Below, in pieces: positions 16,009 to 24,207 of a DNA stretch of 56,548 nucleotides; within the stretch, counting starts at the first letter, position 1, and each line of letters starts with the position of its first letter. The position numbers were made by a program, and so were the translations under genes. This DNA comes from Pseudomonadota bacterium. GTDB lineage: Bacteria; Pseudomonadota; Alphaproteobacteria; Rhizobiales; Xanthobacteraceae. Location of the stretch: NCBI GenBank assembly GCA_023422775.1, contig JAFAGM010000083.1, positions 1-56,548 on the forward strand. The letters run 5' to 3'. The notes beneath the pieces are model-generated. The model was not told the DNA's origin, searched no databases, and saw only the letters and a list, made by a program, of their open reading frames with translations.

Positions 16009-17340
16009 CTAGGCTTTCGGCCGCTTGTCGTAAACACGCTTCGCCTTGCCGAGCGAGCGCTCCAGCGTGTCGGGGGCGACGGCCCGGATGCGCGCGGTGA
16101 TGCCGATGGTGTTCTTGATGAAGACCGCGACTCTTTCGGCATGCGCGTCGAGGCCGCGGCTGTCCCAGCGCTCGGGGCGGGCTTCAGCCAGCACGGTCAT
16201 CTCGTCCATACGCCCTTCCCGCGTGAGCTCGATGACGAAATGGCCGCCGCACCAGTCGGTCGCCAGCAGCACTTCCTCGATCTGCGTCGGGAAGACGTTG
16301 ACACCGCGCAGGATGATCATGTCGTCGGAGCGGCCGGTGACCTTTTCCATGCGCCGCATGCCCGGGCGCGCCGTTCCCGGCAACAGCCGGGTCAGGTCGC
16401 GGGTGCGGTAGCGGATGATCGGAAAGCCTTCCTTGGTGAGCGAGGTGAAGACGAGTTCGCCCTTCTCGCCGTCGGGCAGCACGGCGCCGGTCTCGGGGTC
16501 GATCACCTCGGGATAGAAGTGATCTTCCCAGATGTGCAACCCGTCCTTGGTCTCCACGCATTCCTGCGCGACGCCCGGACCGATCACTTCCGACAGGCCG
16601 TAGATGTCGGTGGCATCCATGTCGAAGGTCTGCTCGATCTCGGCGCGCATCGCGTTGGTCCAGGGCTCGGCGCCGAAGATGCCGAACTTCAACGACGATT
16701 TGCGCGGGTCGAGGCCCTGCCGCTTGAACTCGTCCGAGATCGCCAGCATGTAGCTCGGCGTCACCGTGATGATGTCGGGCCTGAAGTCGTTGATGAGCTG
16801 CACCTGCCGCTCGGTCATGCCGCCGGACACTGGTACAACCGTGCAGCCGAGTTTTTCCGCGCCGTAATGCGCGCCGAGGCCGCCGGTGAACAGGCCGTAG
16901 CCATAGGCGTTGTGCATCAGCATGCCGGTGCGGCCGCCGGCGGCGCGGATCGAGCGCGCCATCACGTCCGACCAGATGTCGATATCGCCTTGCGTGTAGC
17001 CGACCACGATCGGCTTTCCTGTCGTGCCCGAGGACGCATGCACCCGAACCAGCTTTTCGCGGGGCACCGCGAACATGTTGAACGGATAATTGTCGCGAAG
17101 ATCGGTCTTCACTGTGAACGGGAATTTGGCGAGATCGGCGAGCAGCCTGAAATCGGACGGATGCACGCCGGCCGCGTCGAACGCCTTCCTGTAATGCGCG
17201 ACGTTGTCGTAGGCGTGCCGGAGCGACCAGGCGAGACGCGCGGTCTGCAGCGCCATGATCTCATCGCGCGAGGCGCGCTCGGCGTCGTCCAGCTCGGGGC
17301 GGTAGTTGGTTGTCCGGGATTGCATGCTTGCTGCAGCCAT
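16009..17340 (-). CDS. paaK: Phenylacetate-CoA ligase
   Basis: 443 aa, the usual PaaK length. The ATP-binding P-loop is VHASSGTTGKPIVVGYT (about 100-116); later come the adenylate-forming motif around YGLSEVIGPGVAQEC, the IIRYRTRDLTRLL hinge region and the C-terminal GRSDDMIILRGVNVFPTQIE. It activates phenylacetate to phenylacetyl-CoA with ATP in the cytoplasm, the first step of the Paa pathway. GGGGA lies upstream of the chosen ATG; a second ATG five codons in is possible. It lies 16 bp after paaI on the same strand and is the last gene of the paa set here. Confidence 0.96.
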   Translation of the reverse strand: MAAASMQSRTTNYRPELDDAERASRDEIMALQTARLAWSLRHAYDNVAHYRKAFDAAGVHPSDFRLLADLAKFPFTVKTDLRDNYPFNMFAVPREKLVRVHASSGTTGKPIVVGYTQGDIDIWSDVMARSIRAAGGRTGMLMHNAYGYGLFTGGLGAHYGAEKLGCTVVPVSGGMTERQVQLINDFRPDIITVTPSYMLAISDEFKRQGLDPRKSSLKFGIFGAEPWTNAMRAEIEQTFDMDATDIYGLSEVIGPGVAQECVETKDGLHIWEDHFYPEVIDPETGAVLPDGEKGELVFTSLTKEGFPIIRYRTRDLTRLLPGTARPGMRRMEKVTGRSDDMIILRGVNVFPTQIEEVLLATDWCGGHFVIELTREGRMDEMTVLAEARPERWDSRGLDAHAERVAVFIKNTIGITARIRAVAPDTLERSLGKAKRVYDKRPKA

Positions 17341-17356
17341 CGCGTTTTCCCCGTTC

Positions 17357-17803
17357 CTATTTGGCGTCGGTTACCGGCAGCCAGGTGCCGGCGATGGTGC
17401 GGGAGTGACCGCGGAACTCGGCAATCACGGTATCGCCAGCGGTAACGCGGACGTCGTAGATCCCGGACCGCCCGCTGCGCGAGATCTCCCGCGCGGTCGC
17501 GACCAGCACGTCTCCCAGCTTGCCCGGCCGGATGAAGGCGATATCGCACTGCGCGGCGACCGCACGCTGATTGTGCGAGTTGCAGGCAAAGGCGAAGGTG
17601 GAATCGGCCAGCAGGAAGATGAAGCCGCCATGCGCGATGCGCTGGCCGTTGACCATGTGCGGCTGCACCGTCATCGTCAGCGTGGCCTGCCCGGGCTTGA
17701 CCTCGACGATCTTCATGCCGAGGCCCTGGCTGGCGTCGTCTTCTTTCCACATCGCGTCCGCGCAGGCGCGCGCGATTTCATCAGGCGACAGCGCGACGTT
17801 CAT
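17357..17803 (-). CDS. paaI: Hotdog-fold acyl-CoA thioesterase PaaI
   Basis: 148 aa. The PaaI hallmarks are present: VNGQRIAHGGFIFLLADSTFAFACN (about 51-75) with the active-site Asp in LADSTFAFACN, then CDIAFIRPGKLGDVLVATA. PaaI releases CoA from ring-hydroxylated phenylacetyl-CoA intermediates that would otherwise trap CoA, so it protects the pathway. It sits between paaE and paaK; the 195-bp gap to paaE contains a family A repeat, while paaK follows closely. Confidence 0.95.
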   Translation of the reverse strand: MNVALSPDEIARACADAMWKEDDASQGLGMKIVEVKPGQATLTMTVQPHMVNGQRIAHGGFIFLLADSTFAFACNSHNQRAVAAQCDIAFIRPGKLGDVLVATAREISRSGRSGIYDVRVTAGDTVIAEFRGHSRTIAGTWLPVTDAK

Positions 17804-17888
17804 AGCGGCACGCCCGCGCGTTGAGACGGTTCCACGACGTTTTCTCCATTTGCGTACGGGCTTGTTTTCAAGCCTCGTTGGTCCAAAC

Positions 17889-17987
17889 CCTCATCCTGAG
17901 GAGCCCGCTTAGCGGGCGTCTCGAAGGATGCAGGCCACAGACGGGCCCGCATGGTTCGAGACGCGCTTCGCGCTCCTCACCATGAGG
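17889..17987. repeat. Family A palindromic repeat between paaE and paaI
   Basis: CCTCATCCTGAGGAGC, CGTCTCGAAGGATG, CATGGTTCGAGACGCGC and CTCCTCACCATGAGG in order. It lies inside what is otherwise a one-strand paa gene run, 11 bp from the paaE stop. Confidence 0.85.
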
Positions 17988-17998
17988 GACACAGTCTG

Positions 17999-19078
17999 TC
18001 ACACGTGGTCGTAATCCACCACGACCTTGTCCGAACGCGGCCGCGCCTGGCAGGTCAGGATGAACCCCGCCTCCAGTTCCCACGGCTCCAGCGAATAGTT
18101 CACCTCCATCTGCGCGTCGCCCTCGACCAGCTTGGCGCGGCAGGTCGAGCACATGCCGCCCTTGCAGGCGAACGGCAGGTCCATGCCGGCGCGCAGCGCA
18201 GCGTCGAGAATGGATTCCTCCGCGGCGACCGGAACCTCGCGGCGCTTGCCGTCGATGATGAGCGACGCCATCGCCTTCGGCGGCGCCGACGCTTCGATGA
18301 TCTTCTTCGGGCGCGGCTTGCCGCCGAACTCCGAGACGAAGCGTTCGACATGGATGCGGTCGTCGGCGATGCCGATCTCGCGGCAGGTCGCCTCGATGTC
18401 CTCGCTCATGCCGGCGGGACCGCAGATGAAGACGTGGTCGACGCTCGCGGCCGGCACCAGCGAGTGCAGCAACACCCGCACCTTCTCGCCATCGAGCCGG
18501 CCGTGCAGGATCGGGATGTCCTGCTCTTCGCCCGAGATCACATGGAACAGCGAAAGCCGCTGCATGAAGCGGTCTTTCAGTTCCTCCAGTTCTTCAAGAA
18601 ACAGCATGCTCGTCGTCGAGCGGTTGCCGTAAAACAGGAAGAAGCGGCTGTTGGGCTCGCGCGCCAGCACGCCCTTGACGATCGACAGGACCGGCGTGAT
18701 GCCGCTGCCTGCGGCAAAGCCGACATAGACCCGCGCCTGTTCCGGCGCATGCGCGATGCCGAAGCGGCCGGTCGGCGTCATCACGTCGAGTTCGTCGCCG
18801 GTCTTCAATTCATCCGCGGCCCAGTTCGAGAACGCGCCGCCATCGACCTTCTTCACCGCGATGCGCAGTTCGCCGTCGTCCGGCCCCGAGCAGATCGAGT
18901 AGGAACGGCGCACTTCCTCGCCGTCCATGGTGGTGCGCAGCGTGAGGTACTGGCCGGGCGTGAAACCGTAATCGCCTTCCAGCTCCTTCGGAATGGCGAA
19001 GGTCATCGACACCGCGTCCGCGGCTTCGCGGCGCAGATCGTTGACGGCGAGACGATGGAAGCGCGGGGCGTGGGACAT
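17999..19078 (-). CDS. paaE: Phenylacetyl-CoA 1,2-epoxidase, reductase subunit PaaE
   Basis: 359 aa. An N-terminal FAD domain contains RRSYSICSGP, the NAD(P) part has YVGFAAGSGITPVLSIVKG, and a C-terminal plant-type 2Fe-2S domain has CKGGMCSTCRAKLVEG and a fourth Cys in GFILTCQARP. It passes electrons from NADPH to the PaaABC(D) di-iron oxygenase that epoxidises phenylacetyl-CoA. It lies between paaD (115-bp gap with a family B repeat) and paaI. All redox motifs are intact. Confidence 0.97.
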   Translation of the reverse strand: MSHAPRFHRLAVNDLRREAADAVSMTFAIPKELEGDYGFTPGQYLTLRTTMDGEEVRRSYSICSGPDDGELRIAVKKVDGGAFSNWAADELKTGDELDVMTPTGRFGIAHAPEQARVYVGFAAGSGITPVLSIVKGVLAREPNSRFFLFYGNRSTTSMLFLEELEELKDRFMQRLSLFHVISGEEQDIPILHGRLDGEKVRVLLHSLVPAASVDHVFICGPAGMSEDIEATCREIGIADDRIHVERFVSEFGGKPRPKKIIEASAPPKAMASLIIDGKRREVPVAAEESILDAALRAGMDLPFACKGGMCSTCRAKLVEGDAQMEVNYSLEPWELEAGFILTCQARPRSDKVVVDYDHV

Positions 19079-19094
19079 TTCGGGGGTCTCTCAG

Positions 19095-19178
19095 CGTCAT
19101 TGCGAGGAGCAAAGCGACGAAGCAATCCAGTCTTTCTTTGCGTGGCTTCTGGATTGCTTCGCTGCGCTCGCAATGACG
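19095..19178. repeat. Family B palindromic repeat between paaD and paaE
   Basis: CGTCATTGCGAGGAGC, GAAGCAATCCAG, linker, CTGGATTGCTTCG and GCTCGCAATGACG. It occupies most of the 115-bp gap between two paa genes that must be co-expressed. Confidence 0.88.
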
Positions 19179-19193
19179 GTCATGGGTAGATAC

Positions 19194-19697
19194 TCAATGA
19201 CACTTGAAATAATCGAAGGGTTCGCGGCAGCTCCTGCAGCGCCACAGCGCCTTGCAGGAGGTCGAGCCGAACTCGGACAGCAGCTCGGTATTCTGCGAGC
19301 CGCACTGCGGACAGGTCACCTGCTGTTCGCCGAACAGCGCCCGGCGGGAACTTGCGGCCTGCGGCGGCGCGATGCCGTATTCCCGGAGCTTGTTGCGGCC
19401 GTCCTCGCTCATCCAGTCCGTGGTCCAGGCCGGCGACAGCACGGTGCGCACGGTCGGCCGGGCGATGCCGGCGCGCTCCAGTGCCAGTTCGATCTCCAGC
19501 GCGATCATGTTCATGGCGGGGCAGCCCGAATAGGTCGGCGTGATCGCGACCTCGACGCGGCCGTCACGGATCCGGACTTCGCGCAGCACACCGAGATCGG
19601 CAATGGTCAGCACGGGTATTTCGGGATCGACCACCTGCGCGGCCACGTCCCACGCGCGCCGGCGCAAATCGGCATCACTGAGCGTTGCGGCTACCAT
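19194..19697 (-). CDS. paaD: Phenylacetyl-CoA 1,2-epoxidase subunit PaaD
   Basis: 167 aa. The first part is a DUF59/MIP18-like domain (VVDPEIPVLTIADLGVLREV and YSGCPAMNMIALEI) and the C-terminus has the PaaD zinc-ribbon-like cysteines (VTCPQCGSQNTELLSEFG, then CKALWRCRSCREPF). PaaD is needed for maturation of the epoxidase metal centres. Its start overlaps the end of paaC by 7 bp, so the two are coupled. Confidence 0.96.
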   Translation of the reverse strand: MVAATLSDADLRRRAWDVAAQVVDPEIPVLTIADLGVLREVRIRDGRVEVAITPTYSGCPAMNMIALEIELALERAGIARPTVRTVLSPAWTTDWMSEDGRNKLREYGIAPPQAASSRRALFGEQQVTCPQCGSQNTELLSEFGSTSCKALWRCRSCREPFDYFKCH

Positions 19698-20467
19698 GTC
19701 GCCCCCGGAAAGGTGCGCGGCATCGACTGCAATTCGCTCAGGAGATGGCCGAGATGCTCGCTGTGCCGGCCGCTGCGGCCGCCCTGCTGCATCCAGTTAT
19801 TGCTGGGCAAGATCAGTGTCGCTTCGTTCACCACGCCGGACACCGTCTCAAGCCATGGCGCGCGCAAGCCGGCGGGATCGACCGCAATGCCGGCATCGAT
19901 CAGGTCGCGCTCGCCGTCGTCCATCTCGAACATCTCGCCGGTGAACGCCCAGAGCTGGTCGATCGCCTCCTGCGCGCGGCAGTGGCTCTCATCGGTGCCG
20001 TCGCCGAAACGGACGATCCATTCCGAGGAATGACGGGCGTGATAGGCGCTTTCCTTTTCCGACTTTGCCGCGATCGCCGCCAGCGTCGCGTCGCCGGAGC
20101 GCATCATCGCGCGCCAATAGAGGTCGGCAAAGACCGCGTAGAAGAACTGCCGCACCATGGTACGTGCGAAATCGCCGTTCGGCTGTTCCACCAGCAGCAG
20201 ATTGCGGTACTGCCTGACGTCCCGCAGGTAGGCGAACTTGTCCTCGTCGTTGCCCCTGCCCTCGACCTTGGCGGCATAGGAATAAAGTTCCCGCGCCTGC
20301 CCGAGCAGGTCGAGGCCCATGTTGGCCAGCGCCATGTCCTCCTCGAGCATCGGCGCATGGCCGCACCACTCGGAGAGCCGGTGGCCGAGGATCAGCGCAT
20401 CGTCGGCGCGACGCAGGGTATAGAGCACCAGCGGCGTTTCGGAGACGGTGATATTGGCTGCGGTCAT
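19691..20467 (-). CDS. paaC: Phenylacetyl-CoA 1,2-epoxidase structural subunit PaaC
   Basis: 258 aa. Matches PaaC by LYTLRRADDALILGHRLSEW, the helix with LANMGLDLLGQARELYSYAA, DVRQYRNLLLVEQPNGDFA and the HARHSSEWIVRFGDGTDESH segment. PaaC is a ferritin-like fold subunit that pairs with PaaA but does not carry the full di-iron site. It overlaps paaD. The gap to paaB upstream is 305 bp of palindromic repeats, unusual for subunits of one complex. Confidence 0.96.
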   Translation of the reverse strand: MTAANITVSETPLVLYTLRRADDALILGHRLSEWCGHAPMLEEDMALANMGLDLLGQARELYSYAAKVEGRGNDEDKFAYLRDVRQYRNLLLVEQPNGDFARTMVRQFFYAVFADLYWRAMMRSGDATLAAIAAKSEKESAYHARHSSEWIVRFGDGTDESHCRAQEAIDQLWAFTGEMFEMDDGERDLIDAGIAVDPAGLRAPWLETVSGVVNEATLILPSNNWMQQGGRSGRHSEHLGHLLSELQSMPRTFPGATW

Positions 20468-20495
20468 ATCTTATCCCTGCCTATTCACATTCAGA

Positions 20496-20769
20496 CCTCA
20501 TCCTGAGGAGCGTCGAAGGCGCGTCTCGAAGGATGGGCCACGAGTCCCGCTGCCGCCATCCTTCGAGACGCTTGCTTCGCAAGCTCCTCAGGATGAGGTC
20601 AGTATTCGCAGCCTGATGGTTCGAGACGACGCTTGCGCGCCTCCTCATCATGAACAAGAGACTCAGACCTCATCCTGAGGAGCGCCGAAGGCGCGTCTCG
20701 AAGGATGGCCACGAACTCCGTTGCCGCCATCCTTCGAGACGCTTGCTTTGCAAGCTCCTCAGGATGAGG
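20496..20769. repeat. Family A repeat cluster filling the paaB-paaC gap
   Basis: Two complete units of the variant whose two ends are true inverted copies (CCTCATCCTGAGGAG ... CTCCTCAGGATGAGG) lie at 20496-20598 and 20668-20769, with a half unit (ATGGTTCGAGACGACGC ... CTCCTCATCATGA) between them at 20616-20653. The two complete units share linkers (ACGA.TCC.. and GCCGCCATCC), so one is probably a recent copy of the other. The paaB-paaC gap holds nothing else. Confidence 0.87.
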
Positions 20770-20772
20770 ACT

Positions 20773-21060
20773 TCACATATGCCCCACTTCGTCAGGCACA
20801 TCGTAGAATGTCGGGTGCCGGTAGATCTTCGACTCCGCTGGCTCGAACATCATGCCCTTCTCGGACGGATCGGAGGCGGTGATGGCGTTCGACGGCACCA
20901 CCCATATCGAGAGGCCCTCGCCGCGACGGGTGTAGATGTCGCGCGCGGCCTGCAGCGCCAGCGTGGCGTCGGTCGCATGCAGCGAGCCGACATGCTTGTG
21001 CGCGAGGCCATTGCGGCTGCGAATGAAGACCTCCCAAAGTGGAATGTTCGGCGTTGCCAT
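20773..21060 (-). CDS. paaB: Phenylacetyl-CoA 1,2-epoxidase subunit PaaB
   Basis: 95 aa from the ATG at 21060, matching PaaB length; the frame is open upstream but overlaps paaA. It shows the PaaB features MATPNIPLWEVFIRSRNGLA, HKHVGSLHATDATLALQAARD, YTRRGEGLSIWVVP and FYDVPDEVGHM at the C-terminus. PaaB is the small structural subunit that bridges PaaAC heterodimers. It lies 13 bp after paaA. Confidence 0.96.
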   Translation of the reverse strand: MATPNIPLWEVFIRSRNGLAHKHVGSLHATDATLALQAARDIYTRRGEGLSIWVVPSNAITASDPSEKGMMFEPAESKIYRHPTFYDVPDEVGHM

Positions 21061-21073
21061 ATCGCGGGTCTCC

Positions 21074-22066
21074 CTATTCGGCGGCCTGCAGCGCGGTCCG
21101 CTGCCGGCGCTTTTCGGCATAGGCCATTGCCGCATCGCGCACCCAGGCGCCGTCGTCATGCGCCTTGCGCCGCGCGGCAAGACGGTCGCGATTGCAGGGG
21201 CCGTTGCCGGCCAGCACCTGCTTGAATTCGTTCCAGTCGATCGCGCTGTATTCCCAGTTCCCCGCCTCGTTCTGCTTCATGCCGGGATCGGGAATCGTGA
21301 GCCCAAGGAATTGCGCCTGCGGCACGGTGGCATCGACGAACTTCTGGCGCAGTTCGTCGTTGGAGAAGCGCTTGATCTTCCATTTGGTCGAGGTGTCCGA
21401 GTGCTGGCTGGCCTGGTCGGGCGGGCCGAACATCATCAGCACCGGCCACCACCAGCGGTTCAGCGCATCCTGCGCCATCGCCTTCTGCTCCTCGGTACCG
21501 CGGCACAGCGTCACCATGATTTCAAAACCCTGACGCTGGTGGAACGACTCTTCCTTGCAGACGCGGATCATCGCGCGCGCATAGGGGCCATAGGAGCAGC
21601 GGCACAGCGGGATCTGGTTCATGATGGCCGCGCCATCGACCAGCCAGCCGATGGTGCCGATGTCGGCCCAGGTCAGCGTCGGATAGTTGAAGATCGAGGA
21701 ATATTTCGCCTTCCCCGCCAGCATCAGGTCGACCAGTTCCTCGCGCGAGGTGCCGAGCGTTTCGGCGGCGGCGTAGAGATAGAGGCCGTGGCCGCATTCG
21801 TCCTGCACCTTGGCCAGCAGCGCGGCCTTGCGGCGCAGCGACGGCGCGCGGGTGATCCAGTTGCCTTCGGGAAGCATGCCGACGATTTCGGAATGTGCGT
21901 GCTGGGAAATCTGCCGCGTCAGCGTCTTGCGGTAGGCCGCCGGCATCCAGTCGTTGGGCTCGATGCGCTCGTCGGCGTCGATGCGCGCCTGAAACTGCGC
22001 CGCCCGTTCGGCGTCCTCAACGTGACGTTCGTCGCCGTCCGACGAATTGAGCGCCTGCGTGTACAT
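21074..22066 (-). CDS. paaA: Phenylacetyl-CoA 1,2-epoxidase catalytic subunit PaaA
   Basis: 330 aa from the ATG at 22066, chosen because GGGAGGAGG precedes it. It carries the di-iron ligands of PaaA: the helix LLAKVQDECGHGLYLYAAAE (ExxH) and the second site CKEESFHQRQGFEI (ExxH). It binds phenylacetyl-CoA and inserts oxygen to form the 1,2-epoxide. It is the first enzyme gene after paaX, behind a distinct AT-rich promoter gap of 78 bp. All catalytic ligands are present. Confidence 0.97.
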   Translation of the reverse strand: MYTQALNSSDGDERHVEDAERAAQFQARIDADERIEPNDWMPAAYRKTLTRQISQHAHSEIVGMLPEGNWITRAPSLRRKAALLAKVQDECGHGLYLYAAAETLGTSREELVDLMLAGKAKYSSIFNYPTLTWADIGTIGWLVDGAAIMNQIPLCRCSYGPYARAMIRVCKEESFHQRQGFEIMVTLCRGTEEQKAMAQDALNRWWWPVLMMFGPPDQASQHSDTSTKWKIKRFSNDELRQKFVDATVPQAQFLGLTIPDPGMKQNEAGNWEYSAIDWNEFKQVLAGNGPCNRDRLAARRKAHDDGAWVRDAAMAYAEKRRQRTALQAAE

Positions 22067-22099
22067 GGCTGGCCTCCTCCCGGTATTTGTTGGGAGCAA

Positions 22100-22145
22100 A
22101 CATATAACAAAATTTTTGACATGCAATATATTTCTGTAACATGTC
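22100..22145. promoter_or_regulatory. AT-rich promoter/operator region between paaX and paaA
   Basis: The short gap is strikingly AT-rich for this genome. GACATG (22118-22123) and CATGTC (22140-22145) form an inverted repeat with a 16-nt spacer, and ACAT recurs at 22100, 22119 and 22139, i.e. about every 20 bp on one face of the helix. On the minus strand TTGCAT and TATATG lie at promoter-like spacing. It is a plausible PaaX-type operator overlapping the paaA promoter. Confidence 0.55.
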
Positions 22146-23026
22146 TACGCGCCATCGAAGCGCTGCGAAAGTTCCCTGCCGGGCTTCGGCAATGGCCCGT
22201 TCTCATTGGTGGCGTTGCGGTCAAGCCATTGTTCGGACGCGGGAAGCAGCGCCCGATAGATTTCACCGCAGAGCGCACGCGCCGCCCCGCCCGGCCAGTC
22301 CGCCGGCAACAGCGCGGTCGGCAGCAGCGGGTCGCGCAGCACGACGCGGCGGTAATGGTGGATCAGGAGAATGCGCGCGGTGAAGGCATCGGCATCCGCC
22401 AGTTGCTCGCCGCGGCCGAGCCAGCCGCGCAGCGGCTCGAAGGTTTTCATGAACTTCTGATAGGCGTCGGCGGTGCGATCGAGCGGCCAGCTCTCGCGCA
22501 GCAGGCGCCGCCCGCTGTCGTCTTCGGCTGACACTTCGAGGCGAATGGCGCCGGCGGCTTCCTCCGGCACCGGCACGCCCGATGGCGCGACCCACACCCC
22601 CGGCAGCGGGCTGCCGAAGCCCGCGTTCTTCAGCGCCTCGCGCGCGGCGTCGCGGTCGCCGCCATTGCCGATCAGCAGCAGCTCGAACCGCCCGGTCCAG
22701 TCGGAGGCCGGCGGGCCATAAATGTGTTTCGTTGCGATATCAAAAGTTTGCCGGCCGCTCTGCACCAGACGATAGAAGCTGTTGCGACCGATTCTAGCGC
22801 GCTCGAACCAGCCGTCGGCCGTCAGCCGCGACATCGCGGTCCGCACCACGCTGGCGTCGACGTCCAGTTCCCCGAAAAACGCCAGCAGCGTGCCAAGCCA
22901 CACCGAGCCGCCCCGCGGCACGATGGCATCGCCGAACATGGTGATGACGATGGAGCCTGTGCGCGAAGGTTCGCGCTTCAATTGCTGGACGATACGGGCA
23001 AGCGGCGGCGGCATGGGTGAAGCCAT
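22145..23026 (-). CDS. paaX: PaaX-family transcriptional repressor of phenylacetate degradation
   Basis: 293 aa. The N-terminal winged helix region contains TGSIVITMFGDAIVPRGGSVWLG and VDASVVRTAMSRLTADGWFE, which is the PaaX signature, followed by GRNSFYRL. The central and C-terminal domains (KFMKTFEPL, LIHHYRRVVLRDPLLPTALLP) also fit. PaaX represses paa genes until phenylacetyl-CoA binds. It lies immediately upstream of paaA on the same strand, which fits autoregulated local control. An alternative start is four codons in. Confidence 0.95.
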   Translation of the reverse strand: MASPMPPPLARIVQQLKREPSRTGSIVITMFGDAIVPRGGSVWLGTLLAFFGELDVDASVVRTAMSRLTADGWFERARIGRNSFYRLVQSGRQTFDIATKHIYGPPASDWTGRFELLLIGNGGDRDAAREALKNAGFGSPLPGVWVAPSGVPVPEEAAGAIRLEVSAEDDSGRRLLRESWPLDRTADAYQKFMKTFEPLRGWLGRGEQLADADAFTARILLIHHYRRVVLRDPLLPTALLPADWPGGAARALCGEIYRALLPASEQWLDRNATNENGPLPKPGRELSQRFDGA

Positions 23027-23071
23027 ACCGCGTTTTGCGACGTTACAACAATGCCGGCAAGTGCGGTGGCT

Positions 23072-23201
23072 TCATCCTTCGAGACGCGGCCAAGAGGCCG
23101 CTCCTCAGGATGAGGTCTTGGATCAGAACAGGTCTTAGATCAGGACAGGTCTTAGATCCTCATGGTGAGGAGCGCGGCAACGCCGCGCGTCTCGAACCAT
23201 G
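23072..23201. repeat. Family A half units flanking a 17-bp tandem repeat
   Basis: CATCCTTCGAGACGCGGC ... CTCCTCAGGATGAGG (23072-23115) and CCTCATGGTGAGGAGC ... CGTCTCGAACCATG (23158-23201) are two half units in reversed orientation. Between them AGGTCTTGGATCAGAAC, AGGTCTTAGATCAGGAC and AGGTCTTAGATC give 2.7 copies of a 17-bp direct repeat (23113-23158). Confidence 0.8.
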
Positions 23202-23230
23202 TGGCCCGCCACTCGGGACTTCTGCCCGCC

Positions 23231-24001
23231 TCAACGATGCGGGTTCGGATACACCAACGCGCGCCAGCCGCTGCGATCGAACGGCGCCCACTCGTCCTCG
23301 GCCTGCGCCAAACGATCGGCCACGGCGTAGACGGCGGCGGGGTGATGGCCCATGCCGCAATGGCTGCTCTCGACCTCGATGCTCTCTGAAGTCGCCGACG
23401 TCTGCTCCATGCAGCCCTGCCAGGCGCAGATGCCGTCGGTGCGGCTGAAGATCGCCGTGGTCGGGACCGGCGGCGTTCCCGCCAGCGCACCACCGAAACG
23501 ATGGTCTTCCTCCTCGGCGCTGCGGCCGCTCGCCAATTCATAAACACGCCAGGCGTTGGTCGCCTTGGGACCAGCCGCGAACGGGCTGCCGAGCGTGATC
23601 ACGCCGCGCACGCGCTCCGGCATCATCTTGGCGAGCTGGCGCGCGTAGAGACCGCCCAGGCTCCAGCCGACCAGCGAGACCTTGCGGCCGTGGGTGTCGT
23701 TCATCTCCTGCAGCAGATCGACCATCGCATCCTGCACGCCATGGCGCAGTCCGAGGTTGCGGCCTTGACGCCAACCGCTGACGGCGTAGCCGCGGCTCTT
23801 TAGAAACGCGCGCAGCGGTCGCGTCGAGACGTCGGACGCAACAAGCCCGGGCAATACCAGCACCGGATGACCGTCTCCTCTTGGGGCGAGGCTCAGCAGC
23901 GGCAAGGCGCCGAGAAACGCACCCAGTTCGGAAATCGCCCGCCCCTCCAGAAACATCAGCGTCCTGGACGGCGGGGCAAGCGTCTGCGTGGCGACGGACA
24001 T
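23231..24001 (-). CDS. Alpha/beta hydrolase (lipase-like), paralogue of the gene at 36425-37219
   Basis: 256 aa. Nucleophile elbow VGWSLGGLYA with Ser114, preceded by GHPVLVLPGLVASDVSTRPL, with SRTDGICAW as probable acid region and SHCGMGHHPAAVYAVADRL carrying the late His. The order of motifs matches the second copy closely (GHPVL.LPG, GWSLGG.YAR, LGSPFA, SRTDGI, H.G.G..PAA..AVADRLAQ). A good GAGAGGAGAT ribosome site precedes the ATG. The family is commonly called alpha/beta hydrolase or permease-like lipase; the substrate is unknown. It sits between paaX and DUF445. Confidence 0.88.
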   Translation of the reverse strand: MSVATQTLAPPSRTLMFLEGRAISELGAFLGALPLLSLAPRGDGHPVLVLPGLVASDVSTRPLRAFLKSRGYAVSGWRQGRNLGLRHGVQDAMVDLLQEMNDTHGRKVSLVGWSLGGLYARQLAKMMPERVRGVITLGSPFAAGPKATNAWRVYELASGRSAEEEDHRFGGALAGTPPVPTTAIFSRTDGICAWQGCMEQTSATSESIEVESSHCGMGHHPAAVYAVADRLAQAEDEWAPFDRSGWRALVYPNPHR

Positions 24002-24079
24002 CGTATCTCCTCTCGGGCGGGCCCCTTTTTCGTCTCGGCAGCCAAGCCCCGGTTAACAAGCCACTGGTTGGGTTGAGTA

Positions 24080-24104
24080 GACGCAAACGCAGCAGAATCG
24101 TTCC
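24080..24104 (-). promoter_or_regulatory. Possible EcfG-type (general stress sigma factor) promoter
   Basis: On the minus strand GGAAC is followed 16 nt later by CGTC, one base off the alphaproteobacterial EcfG pattern GGAAC-N16/17-CGTT. It lies about 80 bp before the start of the alpha/beta hydrolase at 24001. The rest of the 206-bp gap 24002-24207 holds no gene I can support. Confidence 0.35.
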
Positions 24105-24207
24105 GCAACGCAACATTATTACTCAAAAAGCTAAGGAGAGGATTCTGTTCTTGCAAGCGGCCCGGAACACACCCGGGAGAACTAAAGCCGTGGACGTGAT
24201 CAATTAG

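Noticed and set aside
24139..24207. Possible very small gene on the plus strand after AAGGAGAGG
   Set aside because: A good ribosome site is followed only by CTG/TTG codons and about 20 codons with no recognisable pattern; not supportable without conservation data.
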